Positions 1 to 11,157 are shown, counted from the stretch's first letter. The stretch: 64,000 bases of DNA from Gnetum montanum (GCA_015680685.1 MNCI01023742.1:168489-232488), one strand, 5' to 3'. Notes: generated by a model not told the origin, from the letters alone. Made by a program: numbers and translations.

Positions 1-239
1 AAATATCGAGAAGAAGAAATTTCCATGCATCACATACAGTGACATAGAGTGTAATTGCATGCAGAGGTTATGATTTGTGCAAAGTTTAGCATTTCCTACA
101 TGCAATCAGTGTGCACAAGTGATTAACATATGAAGATGCCCATATGCAGTAGCCACATGATAGGAAGACACCCAGTGGCTAATAGCTGATCAAGAAAGAA
201 GTTCACTCATATGCATGGAACCAACTAAGGGTTTAACTT

Positions 240-1243
240 GTGCTTACATCGATAGCATAGATGCATTAGTGCAAGTCCACCACCAACTTCCAAGTATTAA
301 CCTTGAAAATATCAACTGGGGAAAGTTGGAAATCCTTGAGAAATTTAAGTAGGAGCCCCTTGAGCTAAAACCATTGCCCACTAGTATGAAATACACATTC
401 CTTAAAAATGGAAAATCAATAATTATCAATGCTAAGCTTGCTCCTCAACAGAAAGAAGAACTACTAAAGGTAATAAATAAATGGTCAGAAGCCTTTGCTT
501 GGTCATATTCCAAATTAAATAGAATAGATCCTAGGATATGCCAACATAGAACTTACACTGACCTCTCCATGAAGCCTCGAAGACAACCATAGAGGTGATT
601 GAACCCTAAGCTGAAGTAAGTAGTTAAGGAAGAAATTGAACAGCTTCTCAAGGCTAGGTTCATATACCCCATTGCTGATAGCGAATGGGTTAGCCCCTTA
701 GTTATTGTACCTAAAAAGGGAGGCAAATGGAGGGTGTTCATAGATTTCAGGTTACTAAATATGGAAACATTCAAATATCACTTTCCATTGCCATTTGTCA
801 ACCAAGTCTTAGACACCATTGTAAGGCATCTCTATTACAGTGTTTTGGATGGATATAGTAGATATAACCAAATACAAATAGCCCTAGAAGACCAAGCCAA
901 TACTACATTCACTAGTCCTTGGGGAACATTCACATACAAACAAATGTCATTTGGCTTGTGCAATGCCCCTGCAACATTTCAATAACTAGTTCTAAGCATA
1001 TTCCAACAACAAATAGGGAATGGCATGGAGGTCTTTATGGACGACTTCTCCACTTATAGAGAAAACTCTGATCAAGCCTTGGACTTATTGGAACAAGTGT
1101 TAAAAATATGTGTAGAAACCAATTTGAGGTTCAACTGGCAAAAAAGCCATTTGATGGTCCAAGAAGGCATATTACTAGGGCACAAAATCTCACACATAGG
1201 GATAAAGGTAGATCCCAAGAAAATCAACATGACGGGAGAATGA
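240..1243 (+). pseudogene. Reverse transcriptase domain of copy A pol
   Basis: One reading frame runs from the linker (YIDSIDALVQVHHQ) to KVDPKKI with only a few stops: TAG near 351, TAG near 590, a stop near 616 and TAA at 983. It contains the N-terminal RT region (IDPRICQHR), KGGKWRVFIDFR, the DGYSRYNQIQIA block with the first catalytic Asp region, SFGLCNAPATFQ and the active-site box FMDDF near 1037-1051. This is the only one of the three pol copies that keeps an intact xMDD box. The enzyme would copy element RNA into DNA in the cytoplasmic particle. The frame ends in a deletion junction close to 1230, where the RNase H part is missing. Confidence 0.85.
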
Positions 1244-2117
1244 CTACTAGAATGGAGGGTCCACAACAATGGGTTTAATTGTTAGAACCCTTCGACATCT
1301 GGGGAATTGATTTTATGGGGCTGATTACACCAATGTCTAATGGAAAATCTTATATTATTGTTACCGTTGATTACCTAACAAAATGGGCCAAAGAAATTGC
1401 TGTTAAAGATTGTACATCATCTACAATAGCACAATTTATTCAAAAATAAATCATAAACAGGTTTGGTGTGCCACGTGCACTTATTTTAGATAATGGTACA
1501 CACTTCACAGGTGAAAATTTTTAGAAATTAATGCAACGCTTAGGGGTTGAGCATAAATTGACTAAACCATACCACCCCCAAGTGAATGGTCAAGCAGAAG
1601 TCACCAACAAGGAGATTATGAAGATATTGACAAGAACCATTAGCAAGTTTAGGTGAGACTGGAGCACTAAATTGAATGATGCTCTTTGGGCATACTAATC
1701 CACATGGAAACTCCCTACATGCTACTCTCCCTATGAATTAGTGTATAGTAAATTACCAATGCTTCCATGGCATGTGACCTCAACCTTGACCTTGATCTAG
1801 CATAGAAACAATGGTTAGTAATCCTTAACTTTCTAGATGAAGATCAATTAGCTGCCCTATCATCTAACGAATTGCGAAAGGCCTTCAATAAATAATGTTA
1901 TGACCTAAGAATTAGGAAATTTAAATATCAACCAGGAGATAAGGTTCTCTACTAGAATTCTACACATGTGCCACAACGTAGTAAATTTCAAACACTGTGG
2001 GAAGGACCTTATATTATTTATGCAACTTTTCCTTCAAGGGCCATGACAATATACAAATCTAAGAGCTTGAATAAGAAACTTTTGGTTAACATGCAACAAA
2101 CCAAACCTTTCTAGGAT
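1244..2117 (+). pseudogene. Integrase domain of copy A pol
   Basis: Integrase core recognised from WGIDFMG (first Asp, near 1303-1320), ILDNGTHFTG (second Asp, near 1483-1512) and the NGQAEVTNKE block (Glu, near 1585-1620), so the D,D-35-E set is still visible. The tail has KFKYQPGDKVLY and LWEGPYIIYATF, typical of the C-terminal integrase region of gypsy elements. The HHCC zinc finger is missing because of the deletion. It is in a different frame from the RT and has several stops (for example near 1449, 1525 and 1655). Confidence 0.82.
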
Positions 2118-4049
2118 CTTAGGATACCTAGTACAAATGCTACCTCTTTCGATGGACAACCCTGCTCACTATTTCTGATCTCCTCCTTTCAACTTAGTCG
2201 TGGGGGAGATGGCCACCTATGTTATCCATTCTAGGTCCACAGTTCTTTTTGAATTTTTGTTTTAAACATTCTTTTAAGTTTTCTTATTTTTGTTTTACAC
2301 CATCATTCATGTTTTTACTATTTCTTTATTTGCTAGATTTAATTTTATTCATCATCTAATAAGTGCTCATTATGGTGGATTGAATTATATCATATCGATT
2401 CTTAATGTTTGATTTTTACCCTTGAATTATGATGTTGATATGAAGGTATGGTTCTTTTGGTAAAACAGGGAATGAGTCCATGCCATCCACTGATCCATAC
2501 AACTTTATAGTCTCCTTTGGCTTGGAACTGTATAGTCCCCTTTTTCTAAGTAAACATGTTAATGAATTGGTGGCTAGGTATTTTTCAAACTAAGGAAAGA
2601 CTCAAAGGATGAAAAGGATGTGACTTCAAGGGGATTCAATGCATTGGTGTTGGCCATTCTCTTGGGTGCTTAGATGCTTTTTTGTGGGTTTTTTGCCATT
2701 TTGACATTGTTCAAATATCAAGAGGCTGAGTGAATAAAAATAATTCTTTACATGGTGTGGTTCTCACGCATCAAGAAAAAGGAGAGAAAAAAGAGAAAAA
2801 GTTGAGAATTCAAAGCACACCCCTTAGACATAATAAAGTAATATGGGCTATAAGCGCTGGTTATGGCACTGGAAAGACATGTTACCCATGCCTAAAGGTT
2901 CCCTCTAACTAAGGCCCTTTCTTTCTTCCTGCTTCTCCATCACACTCTCCCTGGGATGGTGGTCACTCTTTGTGGATGCATTCTTGTTGCCTCAAGAGGA
3001 TGGATTGGCCAAGTGTATTAATGCGAGGTCACTGAATGTCGTTGGTTTGAGACTAGATTTGGGATGAGTTCTACTTAGTTATCTTAACCATGAAATACAC
3101 AATGGGCTTTACACAACCTTGTTCTTGGTATTCAATTCCATTCTCTCCTCTCCATCTTTCTTCCCATTTTCCACCTCATTGTTGATTTTATCATTAGTCC
3201 ATTTTGGGTGGATGCATGGTTTTTATTTGGTGAATTCTTGTGGGTAATTTTTTAACTCTTGCTTTCAAATGACATTCTTAGATCCTATGGAATGTTTGGT
3301 TTGTAGGTTTGTTAGGGCATAAAGTGCATGAGCTTGCTTTGGGTAGGACCCACTTGCATATCTTTTGGTTTGGTTAAGTTAAGTTCTTTACCCTTATACA
3401 TTGTTACAATCAAATTCATTTTATTTACCCCATTCATGTCATCTAAATTATATGCACCTTCAGAAATATTTGTAATAAATTCATTTTTATTGTTGTGAAT
3501 ACCCTCTTTCCACTACTTCTTGTGTCAAGCTTTCTCTGAATTGTATGGATCGCTTCTATTATTTAACCCATTCGTCAGTCTTTCCACTAATAATATCAAG
3601 CAAGAAATCTATCACAATCATAACTTGGCTAGATAAATCACTGATGAAATAAGGTTTTTAGCCATTATTTATGTATCATATATACTAATCCTTAGTTTTG
3701 TTGTGATTGCAGTGGGAAGCATGGATTGGAAGAAGGACTATCGTCACTAAGAAGGATGCAACCATATCACTAACAGGAGATTGTTCATGATTGCTAGATC
3801 TCTTTTACCTCTCCCTCATTCTTCTATCGCCAAGAGGGCTTGGATGTCCTTTGGATCCATTAGTGTTCTTTCCAAATTTTCATGAGCACCAATTTTGTAC
3901 ATAATTGTAATATTGTATGCTCAAGAACTTCTGTATTTGTTTGTTTTCTTTGTGTCACTCTACATGTTAGTCAAATAAGTCCACATCCCCCTAATATATT
4001 TTGTAAAGAACTTGTTTCTCTTCTTCTATACTTGAGGACAAGTTTTCAT
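2118..4049 (+). other. Spacer of copy A between pol and 3' LTR, ORF3 almost fully deleted
   Basis: No coding capacity. The segment near 2830-2930 (AGACATGTTACC followed by a CCCTCTAACTAAGGCCC block) matches the spacers of copies B (near 34783-34822) and C (near 47900-47940). At about 3700-3712 the sequence reaches the place where ORF3 starts in B and C (TTAGT..TGTTGTGAT), but only about 150 unrelated-looking bases follow before the post-ORF3 tail resumes near 3880. So ORF3 was lost here. Confidence 0.6.
2194..2208 (+). promoter_or_regulatory. Internal polypurine-like tract at the pol/spacer boundary (copy A)
   Basis: TTAGTCGTGGGGGAG lies right after the end of pol. Its first 13 bases are identical to the tract in front of the 3' LTR at 4050. 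See findings. Confidence 0.5.
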
Positions 4050-4064
4050 TTAGTCGTGGGGGTA
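4050..4064 (+). promoter_or_regulatory. 3' polypurine tract of copy A
   Basis: TTAGTCGTGGGGGTA directly abuts the TG start of the 3' LTR, the usual place for plus-strand DNA priming in LTR elements. Confidence 0.75.
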
Positions 4065-4070
4065 TGATGA

Positions 4071-4246
4071 TAGCAGTTACTCTAGTAGTTACTCTACTTA
4101 TTAGAGTAGTTACTCTAGTGGTTACTCTAGTAATTATTCTAGTTATTAGAATGGTTACTCTAGTAGTTACTTTAGCAGTTATTCTAATTATTAGAGTGGT
4201 TACTCTAATTATTAGAGTGGTTACTCTAATTATTAGAGTAGTTTCT
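4071..4246 (+). repeat. Palindromic short tandem array in U3 of copy A LTR
   Basis: Array of about 10-21 bp words built on GTTACTCTA and its partner TAGAGTAG/ATTAGAGTGG. The last units repeat TTACTCTAATTATTAGAGTGG-type 21-mers almost exactly. Both strands stay open in places only because the unit length is a multiple of three, so this is not read as coding. Confidence 0.85.
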
Positions 4247-4254
4247 CCCAAGCC

Positions 4255-4262
4255 TATAAATA
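4255..4262 (+). promoter_or_regulatory. TATA box of copy A LTR
   Basis: TATAAATA just downstream of the U3 array; the same box sits at the same place in the other LTRs of this family. Confidence 0.6.
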
Positions 4263-5024
4263 TAGTGCCCATGCGCCCAATTGGAAGGAATTCTTTTAGC
4301 AATCAAGTAAAAAAACTTTGGTAGTCTGTTTGAAAGTTAGAGTATTTTCCAAGTGCCCACAGCAAGAGGTCTAAGTGTGGATAGATCTTTATTCAAGCAT
4401 TGTGTACCTAAGCACACCTTATGTATGGCAATAGAGATAAGCTCTTTCATTCATCCTTGTAGCACTTGAGATTTGTTTTCTTACACATTTCCTTTATTTT
4501 ATTTTATTATGCATTTATTTTATTTTATTTTATTTTATGCACATTACATTTATGTTATTAGCACAATAATTCATTTTTATTAATTAATAAAATCATTAAA
4601 TTAGACAAGCACGACCACTTCGAGCATGCGTGTAATGCTGGGTAACCTAGTAACAATTAGTGTTTGGTAATCCCAACAATGTTGCACTAGTTCAATATGT
4701 GTACGACAAGTGGGAATGGATGTAAGTTTTAGGATTAGTTACAACTTAATTAATGAGTAGTTAAGTTAAATTAGTCACTTAGTTACCTCTCTCCTTCCCT
4801 ACTAGTGCAGGACATAAAAACATAAAAGCTATAAAAATCATATGCCTCAAGCTTACTTAACCATATAATCATGACATATAGGTAAGCTTGGGAAGACAAC
4901 GATCAACCAACCCATCCTCATTTCACAAGGGTGCATAAGCACTTAGTCTTTGGAATTTGAATGGATCATGCGTGAAACACTCATATTTGTATGGTTGAGC
5001 ATAAGGGTACCTCGTCGTTCATCA

Positions 5025-5652
5025 ATCATTGATTTTGGATTCAAGTCTGGTTCCCCTTTACCAAAGTCAAGAGGTGGAGAGTTTGCATGTTGAGAACCCT
5101 CAAAAATAGGTTCCTCATTATCCTTTTTATCTAGTAGGAAAAAGGGGTTAGTGAGCTATTTCCCCTTCATTTTTAGTGCTTTTCCTATTGTTGATCTTAT
5201 TTGCATTGTGTCTCAGTGGGACGATAGTCTCGAAAGTCATGATCTTCCACAATATACTCCTTGTGAAGATTCTTGATGCCCAACCTTGTAAGGGTTTGGA
5301 GCAGCATCTTGGGAATATATCAGTTAGGTGGAAATAAAAATTTCCCCTCCATTTCTCACCACTATATTTTTTCATCCTAATGGAGGATGTAAGTAAAATT
5401 GGGTACAACCTCATTAGGATGAGTGTACACCAATCTACATTCTTGTGGTACTATTAACTTAGAATCATCATGACTAAGAGAAGAAGAAGATGTTTTTATT
5501 AAAAATAATTTCTCAATGTTCTTGTAGTATAGTTTTGATTAATTATTTGGTATTTACTTATTATTTTTTTGAATGATTATGATCTTAGGGTTCGATACAA
5601 CAATCATAAATAATATTCACTAAGTCCTAGATAACACATGTATCAAACTACA
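5025..5652 (-). pseudogene. gag start and leader of a minus-strand Athila/Tat-like element
   Basis: Read on the minus strand, the segment follows a primer binding site and LTR, then shows a Ser-rich start (near 5482-5500), a LVYTHPNEVVPNFTYILH block and YIVEDHDFRDYRPTE (near 5200-5250). Matching words occur at the gag start of copy B (VVYTHLDEYISNFTFILH) and copy C (YIMDDYDTQDYHPTK). An 88-codon open stretch at 5148-5414 lies in a neighbouring frame and is not the gag frame. The fragment ends abruptly at copy A's LTR. Confidence 0.6.
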
Positions 5653-5672
5653 AGGCCCTGACAATAGTGCCA
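5653..5672 (-). other. Primer binding site, tRNA-Asp type, decayed
   Basis: Minus strand reads TGGCACTATTGTCAGGG one base after the LTR end. The usual Athila site complementary to tRNA-Asp is TGGCGCCGTTGCCGGGG; the differences are all C-T or G-A transitions. Confidence 0.65.
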
Positions 5673-5673
5673 A

Positions 5674-6553
5674 TCATGAGTGGTGAGTAGACCCTACACC
5701 CAACCATACAAATCACTAAACATTCACATGTGATCTAGTTGAATTCCATGGACTTATAACCTTCTAAGCACACTAGTCTCTAGGAAGTGAAACTAACCAT
5801 TTCAATCTTTATCTTCCCAATTACATTTGTGAAATGCAAACATATGGTTAAGTGCACTTGAGGTATATGATTTTTACCATTTTTATATTTTTTATTTTAG
5901 GTCACATAAGCGTAAAGAATAATGAATAAAAATAGGATAATTAAATTGCTAATTTAATCTAACTAACTACACTTAACTAATCTTAACATAAGCATCCATT
6001 CCAACTTTTTGTACACATCTTGAACATGTTTAATGCTACTAGGTTATCAAATGTTAAGCATTACTTATATTACCAAGCACCAATCATATGCTTGAAGTGG
6101 TCATGCTTATGTGCTTAATTAATGGCTATTTAATCTAGCTTAACTTAGCTTAATTTAGCTTAATTACTTAAATCATTAAAGGAAATTGCATAAAATATTA
6201 AATACATAAATAAATAATTAATCTATTTCAAAGTGTTGCAATGTTTATTAGAAATCTTGTCTTTATTACCACACACATTGCCATGCGTAAGTACAATAGT
6301 GCTCGAATAAAGATCCATACACTCTTTGACTCCTACTGTGGGCACTTAGAAAAATATTCTAACTTTCAAATGGCACAACTACAAGAGCTTCGCTACAACT
6401 ATGACAAACGATGCCATAAACATAGCAGGTGAGCACATATTTATAGAAAAAAATAGACACTACCTCAATGGGGCCACATCAATGTATCAAATCATGTGTC
6501 GATAAGGGCTTGTCGACAGGGCCCAGTTGACACAACCAATTTATGAATTATCA
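5674..6553 (-). repeat. 5' LTR of a minus-strand Athila/Tat-like element
   Basis: Reverse complement aligns along its length with the LTR of copy B (38501-39340): CTCACCACTCATGA end, TATAAATA box at 6438-6445 (minus strand), and U3 words such as GTCGACAAGCCC. Adjacent primer site makes it a 5' LTR, not a solo LTR. Confidence 0.82.
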
Positions 6554-9512
6554 AAGTACAACTTAAAATCATTTGCTAATTTTAAGACTATTGTATTAAT
6601 TGTGAAATATTGATTCATAAAGCTATAGATTGTAGAATGTATGTTATTCCAGACTATATATCTACCTTTCAAGCATATACTACTAAGCCTTTTTCAAGAA
6701 ATGTGAAAATAGGATAACTTGTTTAGAAACCAATAAAAATAAGAGCTCTTCTTATTCATTTAGCTTTAAAAAGCTTGTGTAATCCAAATACATGGTTTAT
6801 GAATAGTGCTTATTCCCAATATATAAATGAGTAGCATCAATCTCTAAAACTTTTCTCTAAAATAAGAAACAACAATTTATGACACAGGAGACTCAAACAT
6901 CTATGCATAAGCAACATACAAGCTCTTGTTAAGGTACAAGGGGGGAGAGGTATGCCTCAAGTAAGCTATTTATAATATGTATTTCCTACTTGTTAACATG
7001 ATAAACAAACCAAATCTACTTCTAAATCATTTAATTTACATTGCAAATATACACTTAGATTATTATATATGGATGTTTGCAGAGCCTTTCATGTAGCTAG
7101 TATTGATGGCAACAAATATTTCTACCTCATTTGATTATACAATAATGTCATGGATAACATGCATTGAGAGGAAATATAATATATTTAAAAGATTTTATGA
7201 ACTCAAAATTTTGCTTCAAATTGAAACAAGACTAAAAAATTAAACTAGTTAGGACTGATAATGGAGGTGAGTTTACCTTAAATGAGTTTTATGAGCTATG
7301 TAGGGATGTAAGTACTAAGAGATAATTTTCATTAGCTAAGATACCAAAAAAAAATGGTCTATTAGAGTAAATAAATGGAAAAATATTGGAAACTACTTGA
7401 TTAATAATGGAAGTAAATAATTTTTTATAAAACTTATCAAATGAAGTTGTAAGAATACTAGTGTACATCATCAATAGATGTTTGATAAGAATTAATTATG
7501 ATAAGACTTCTTATTAAATTTAGTATGTTATGAGTACTAATATTTATTATTTTAAAGTTTTTGGTAACAAATGCAATATTAAAAATTAAGATAATGTTCA
7601 TAAGCCTGATAGGTAATGTGATGATGGTCTATTTTTGGATATTCTAATTAGTCAAAATCTTATCAATCCTGAAATTTAAAAACATTAAATATTGTTGAAA
7701 CTTATAATGCTAAAATTGATGAATTATTGAAGGAAACTAATAATGTGGCTAAGAAATTCATAAGTGTAAAATATGAATAAAATGACTAAGAAAGAAACAA
7801 GTGCAAGTTATGAAGAAAATGATGGTGACATTTTGACATTTGAATAAGCTAGCAAAACTAAAGAGGATTAACCAATTCTTGTTGATGAAGGAGAAAAACT
7901 ATAAGAGGTTTCTTTCAAGGATGGCCTAAGAAGAAGAACTCAATGATACAAATCTATGTTGGAAATTTTGAAAACTCCTCATAGATAAAAGACCAGAAGT
8001 AGTAGAGATGAAACAATGGATCATGGCTTAATTATATGTCTTTCTTTCTTCTCCATTCTTTTAATAGGAAGAGAAGCTCTTGAAAATGAAGACTAAAGAA
8101 GAACTATGGATGAAGAGATGAAGCAAATTATCAAAAACAATACCTAAGAGCTAGTCTCATAGCCAAAAGAGGCTAATATTATTAAAATCAAGTGGGTTTT
8201 TGCAAACAAGCTAAATGAACATGGTGAATTAATCAAGAATAATGTAAGACTAGTAGTGAAATGCTTTTCATAAGTTAAATATCTTGATTATCAAGATACA
8301 TTTGCTCCAATTGCAAGACTAGAATCTATTAGAATGCTTCTAAATTTTACAATGAAATATGGATTTAGGATCTATCAAATAAATATGAATTCATCCTTTC
8401 TAAATGGCGAAATCAAAGATATGATTTTCATAGAGCAACCAAAGCTATACCTTTGTTTTAAAAGCTCAATTCAAATCTATTAGAGAACGAGGATATGAAA
8501 ACTCCTTTGGATAGTACTTTTTAGGTTAAAAAGGGTGATATGAGATTTTAAATTACTCTAATTTATGTTAATGACATAATTTTTGAAGGAACAAGATAAA
8601 GATCATGTAGATATTTTTTTAAAGTTATGAAATCAAAATTTGAGATGTTCATGACAAGAGAGCTATTGCATTTCCTAGGCTTGCATATATAGTAGCTTAA
8701 AGAAGGAGCCTTTATTTCTTAGATAAAGTATGATTAATAGATGCTTAAATTATTTGGTATGATTAAAGCTAAATCTTGTGATGCTTCCTTAAGCATGATG
8801 CCCATCTATGCAAAGATGATCATGGAAAGATGCTAGATGCCACTCTTCATAGATCCATTGTTTGGAGCCTTCACTATGAAACAACAAGCAAACCTAATAT
8901 AGGTTATGTAATGGCCTAAATTTCTTAGTTTTAGGAAAATAAAAAAGAATTGGACCTGATAGTAGCTCAAAATAATTTATATTATATGAAGGACACAACA
9001 AATCATGAGTTATTGTATCCAAAGTGCAGAAAATTTGCACTACAAGCTTTCAGAAATGCTGATTAGGTTGGTAATAAAGATTATCAGAAGTTTATGAATG
9101 GGAATTACCACTTTCTTAGAACTAGCATGCTATATTGATTAAGTAAGAAGCAAATATTATTGCATTATCATCAATTAAAGTTTAATATGTAGCTACTTCT
9201 CATTATTACAAAAATTTTGTGGATACAAATTCTAAAATTCTTCGATATTTATTTTCTAAACCTATTATAATCATTATGATAATAATTTTATTATTTCTAT
9301 TTCTAAAAATCCTAATTTTTTATGACAAAACCAAACATATTAAAAATAATTATCAATTTCTTTATGATCAAGTATAATTGCAAATATTAAGGTTATCTTA
9401 TCTTTCAACAAAAGAGCATAGAGCCCATATTTTTACAAAAGCATTAAGTAGAGACAAGTTCACCTATTTAAAAACACTACTAGGTGTGACTACTTTGTCC
9501 AAATAGATGTAA
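6554..9512 (+). mobile_element. Ty1/copia element, decayed pol
   Basis: Internal region of a copia element, without recognisable LTRs. Content in order: integrase (7000-7480), RT (8130-8800) and RNase H (9060-9500). It lies between two minus-strand gypsy pieces. The 5' 300-400 bases (6554-6900) are too decayed to assign. The 3' side ends in a T tract next to the LTR at 9537. Confidence 0.8.
6990..9512 (+). pseudogene. copia-type pol: integrase, RT, RNase H
   Basis: Integrase: KQTKSTSKSFN and MDVCRAFHVASIDGNKYF near 7005-7125, then VRTDNGGEF at 7248-7274 and NGLLE-INGKILETT near 7350-7400. RT (RVT_2 family): IKIKWVFANKLNEHGEL near 8180, YLDYQDTFAPIARLESIRM near 8278-8335, INMNSSFLNGEI near 8378-8410, active-site box YVNDI near 8565-8580 (expected YVDD, second Asp position altered to Asn-Asp), FEMFMTRELLHFLGLHI near 8640-8690. 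RNase H tail: TKHIK near 9326, STKEHRAHIFTKALSRDKF near 9405-9460. Many frameshifts and stops, so it is dead. Order IN before RT fixes it as copia, not gypsy. Confidence 0.85.
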
Positions 9513-9536
9513 TCATCTAACTTTCTTTTTTTTTTG

Positions 9537-10436
9537 TGATGAGTAGCAATTATCCCCTATGATCAACCATATGAATCATAAGTGTTCACACACAATCTGG
9601 TCAACTTCCATTGATGGAACTAGTTGTGGTATCTAGATCATTATGTCTTGATTATAGTTTGCTATCTTCCCACTTAGACTAGTGTTATCTTTGCCATATA
9701 TGATTTAGTCCAAAGTGAGGCATATGATAATTAATGTTATTACAGCCTTATGCTACTTCTAATGATAATAGAGAAATTAATTATATAATCTAATTAAATA
9801 TGGAAAGTAAAGTCTAAACTAGCCTAGGTGTGATGAGTATCCATTCATAATCTTATGTACATGACTTGGACCTTGTGCAACTACCATTAGGATTACCAAG
9901 CATACCATTACTAGGCGTACCAAATAATAACACTACTGGGTTACCAAGTAATTACACTTAAGCACTTGTGATTAGTCGTACTCATTTTTCTTGATGATAG
10001 AAATAATAAAAATTAATAAATGACAAACATTGACTAAGAAAACAATAAGCATTGAAGTAATTAACAATAATAACTCTAAGTAGATTTTGCAATGATGGAA
10101 GTCATCTCAATTTTTATTTATTGAACATGTAACATGTTCAAGTACGTCACATTTGAATAAGGATGTCATACAATCACTTAACATTACATTATGGGCATGC
10201 ATTGGAAACAACCTAACATTTATTTATTCCCTTCTCTATGTCTCAAATCCCTATGAAAACCATGCACCCAAGTGTTGTATTTATAGGCTAGCACGAATGA
10301 GGCAATATTGGATCCCCAACATCAGAGGTTGTGCCTTGATATCAAATACCCAATAATGCAGCTCTGATATCAAATGATAATGCAAATCCAATATTAGATA
10401 TCCAATATCAAGAGCCCACCAAAACATAACTCATCA
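9537..10436 (-). repeat. 3' LTR of minus-strand Athila/Tat-like element D
   Basis: Reverse complement starts TGATGAGTTATG after GGGGGTA and ends CTACTCATCA. TATA box TATAAATA on the minus strand at 10278-10285. U3 is rich in the words GATATTGG, GATATC and TTTGATATC (10290-10420). The R/U5 part matches the other family LTRs. Beyond it, 10451-10540 matches the tail that precedes the 3' LTR of copy C (AGGTATGGGATTA). Confidence 0.83.
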
Positions 10437-10450
10437 TACCCCCATGACTG
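10437..10450 (-). promoter_or_regulatory. 3' polypurine tract of element D
   Basis: Minus strand reads CAGTCATGGGGGTA directly before the LTR start. Confidence 0.65.
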
Positions 10451-10560
10451 AATGAAGGCTCATCCTTAATTTAAAAAAAATGAGGAACAAGTTCTTTAAA
10501 AAATATTGGGAAGGTATGGGATTAATGATTAACTCTAATGACCTTCCTAACAACTCTTTC

Positions 10561-11157
10561 TTTACTAACTGGCACGGAGATCAGACCTACTTCCAGGGCT
10601 AAGAAATTCGCCTGACGGAGGCCGCCCTGGCCAACTACCTGCGGGTCCCGGCTGCTGGGGAGGTCATCCTGCCTACCTCCCGCGGCCTCCATAACTCTGC
10701 GACCTTCTTCGAGGGGTTCTCCCCGAGAATGCAGAGCCGTCAGGTCCCTCGGACCTCCCTCCCGCACCTCTGGGCTCACGCTGCCACCTTGGTGTAACGC
10801 TTTTTTGTACAGTCGGGAAATGTTTCCAAACTCCAAGGGCTGCATTTTACTTTCATGAGGTGCTTGAAGGATGGCACCCCGGTTAACATGTCGCGTTTCT
10901 TCCTTGAGGCCCTCCGCCTTCAGCGGCGCAATCGCCACTCGAGGCTTATTTTAGCTCTGTGGCAGGGGGTGGGGGGGCAGGGGGAGTCGGGCCCGTCCTC
11001 TGCCCCTGCTGGGGATCGTCTCGCTGATACCCCCCTGCTTCCCCCACTTCCTCCACCCCGCCCACTCAACGGCGGCGGGCTGCTTTCAACCTTACCTGGG
11101 GACGCCGCTCCTGTCGCAATACTGCCCCCTCGCCTGACCCCCCAGTGCCCCCCCTGA
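10561..11157 (+). pseudogene. GC-rich ORF resembling a 'putative plant transposon protein' domain
   Basis: One frame runs from about 10561 through FTNWHGDQTYF, EIRLTEAALANYLRVP, PTSRGLHN and FFEGF to LHFTFMRCLKDGTPVN and MSRFFLEALRL, with two stops (TAA at 10600 and at 10795). The pattern W..D..YF, a short EIRLTE..L..YLRVP segment and then a R/K-rich LRCLKDG helix resembles the 'putative plant transposon protein' region found in extra ORFs of Athila/Tat elements. The second half (after 10965) is low-complexity Pro/Gly. The family call is by pattern only; a gag origin is an alternative. Confidence 0.4.

Larger units (their letters stand above)
1..5024 (+). mobile_element. Ty3/gypsy element, Athila/Tat type, copy A (5' end outside window)
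   Basis: Order seen: protease-RT linker, RT, a deletion, integrase, spacer, polypurine tract, 3' LTR. The RT words (SEWVSPLVIVPKK, FGLCNAPATFQ, FMDDF) and the linker word RICQH are typical of the non-chromovirus Athila/Tat branch. Copies B and C supply the comparison: relative to them copy A lacks about 1 kb (end of RT, RNase H, start of integrase) and nearly all of ORF3. Its left end lies before the window. Placement in Athila rather than Tat is not certain. Confidence 0.88.
4065..5024 (+). repeat. 3' LTR of copy A
   Basis: Starts TGATGA after the polypurine tract and ends ATCA. The R/U5 part (GTGCCCACAGCAAGAGG near 4355, a block on AGCACGACCACTTCGAGCATGCG near 4605, and the terminal ATGGTTGAGCATAAGG) aligns with the LTRs at 17589, 38501 and 52266 and, reversed, at 5674 and 9537. 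Length about 960 bp. A TATAAATA box at 4255-4262 probably starts the element transcript. Confidence 0.85.

Noticed and set aside
4064-4324. 86- and 103-codon frames on both strands over the U3 array
   Set aside because: The unit length keeps both strands open; Val/Thr/Ile/Arg repeats are low complexity and the region is inside an LTR.
10300-10420. tRNA-Met type primer site (GCTCTGATATCAAA near 10360)
   Set aside because: It lies inside U3 of an LTR, not after an LTR end, and is part of the GATATC palindromic words.
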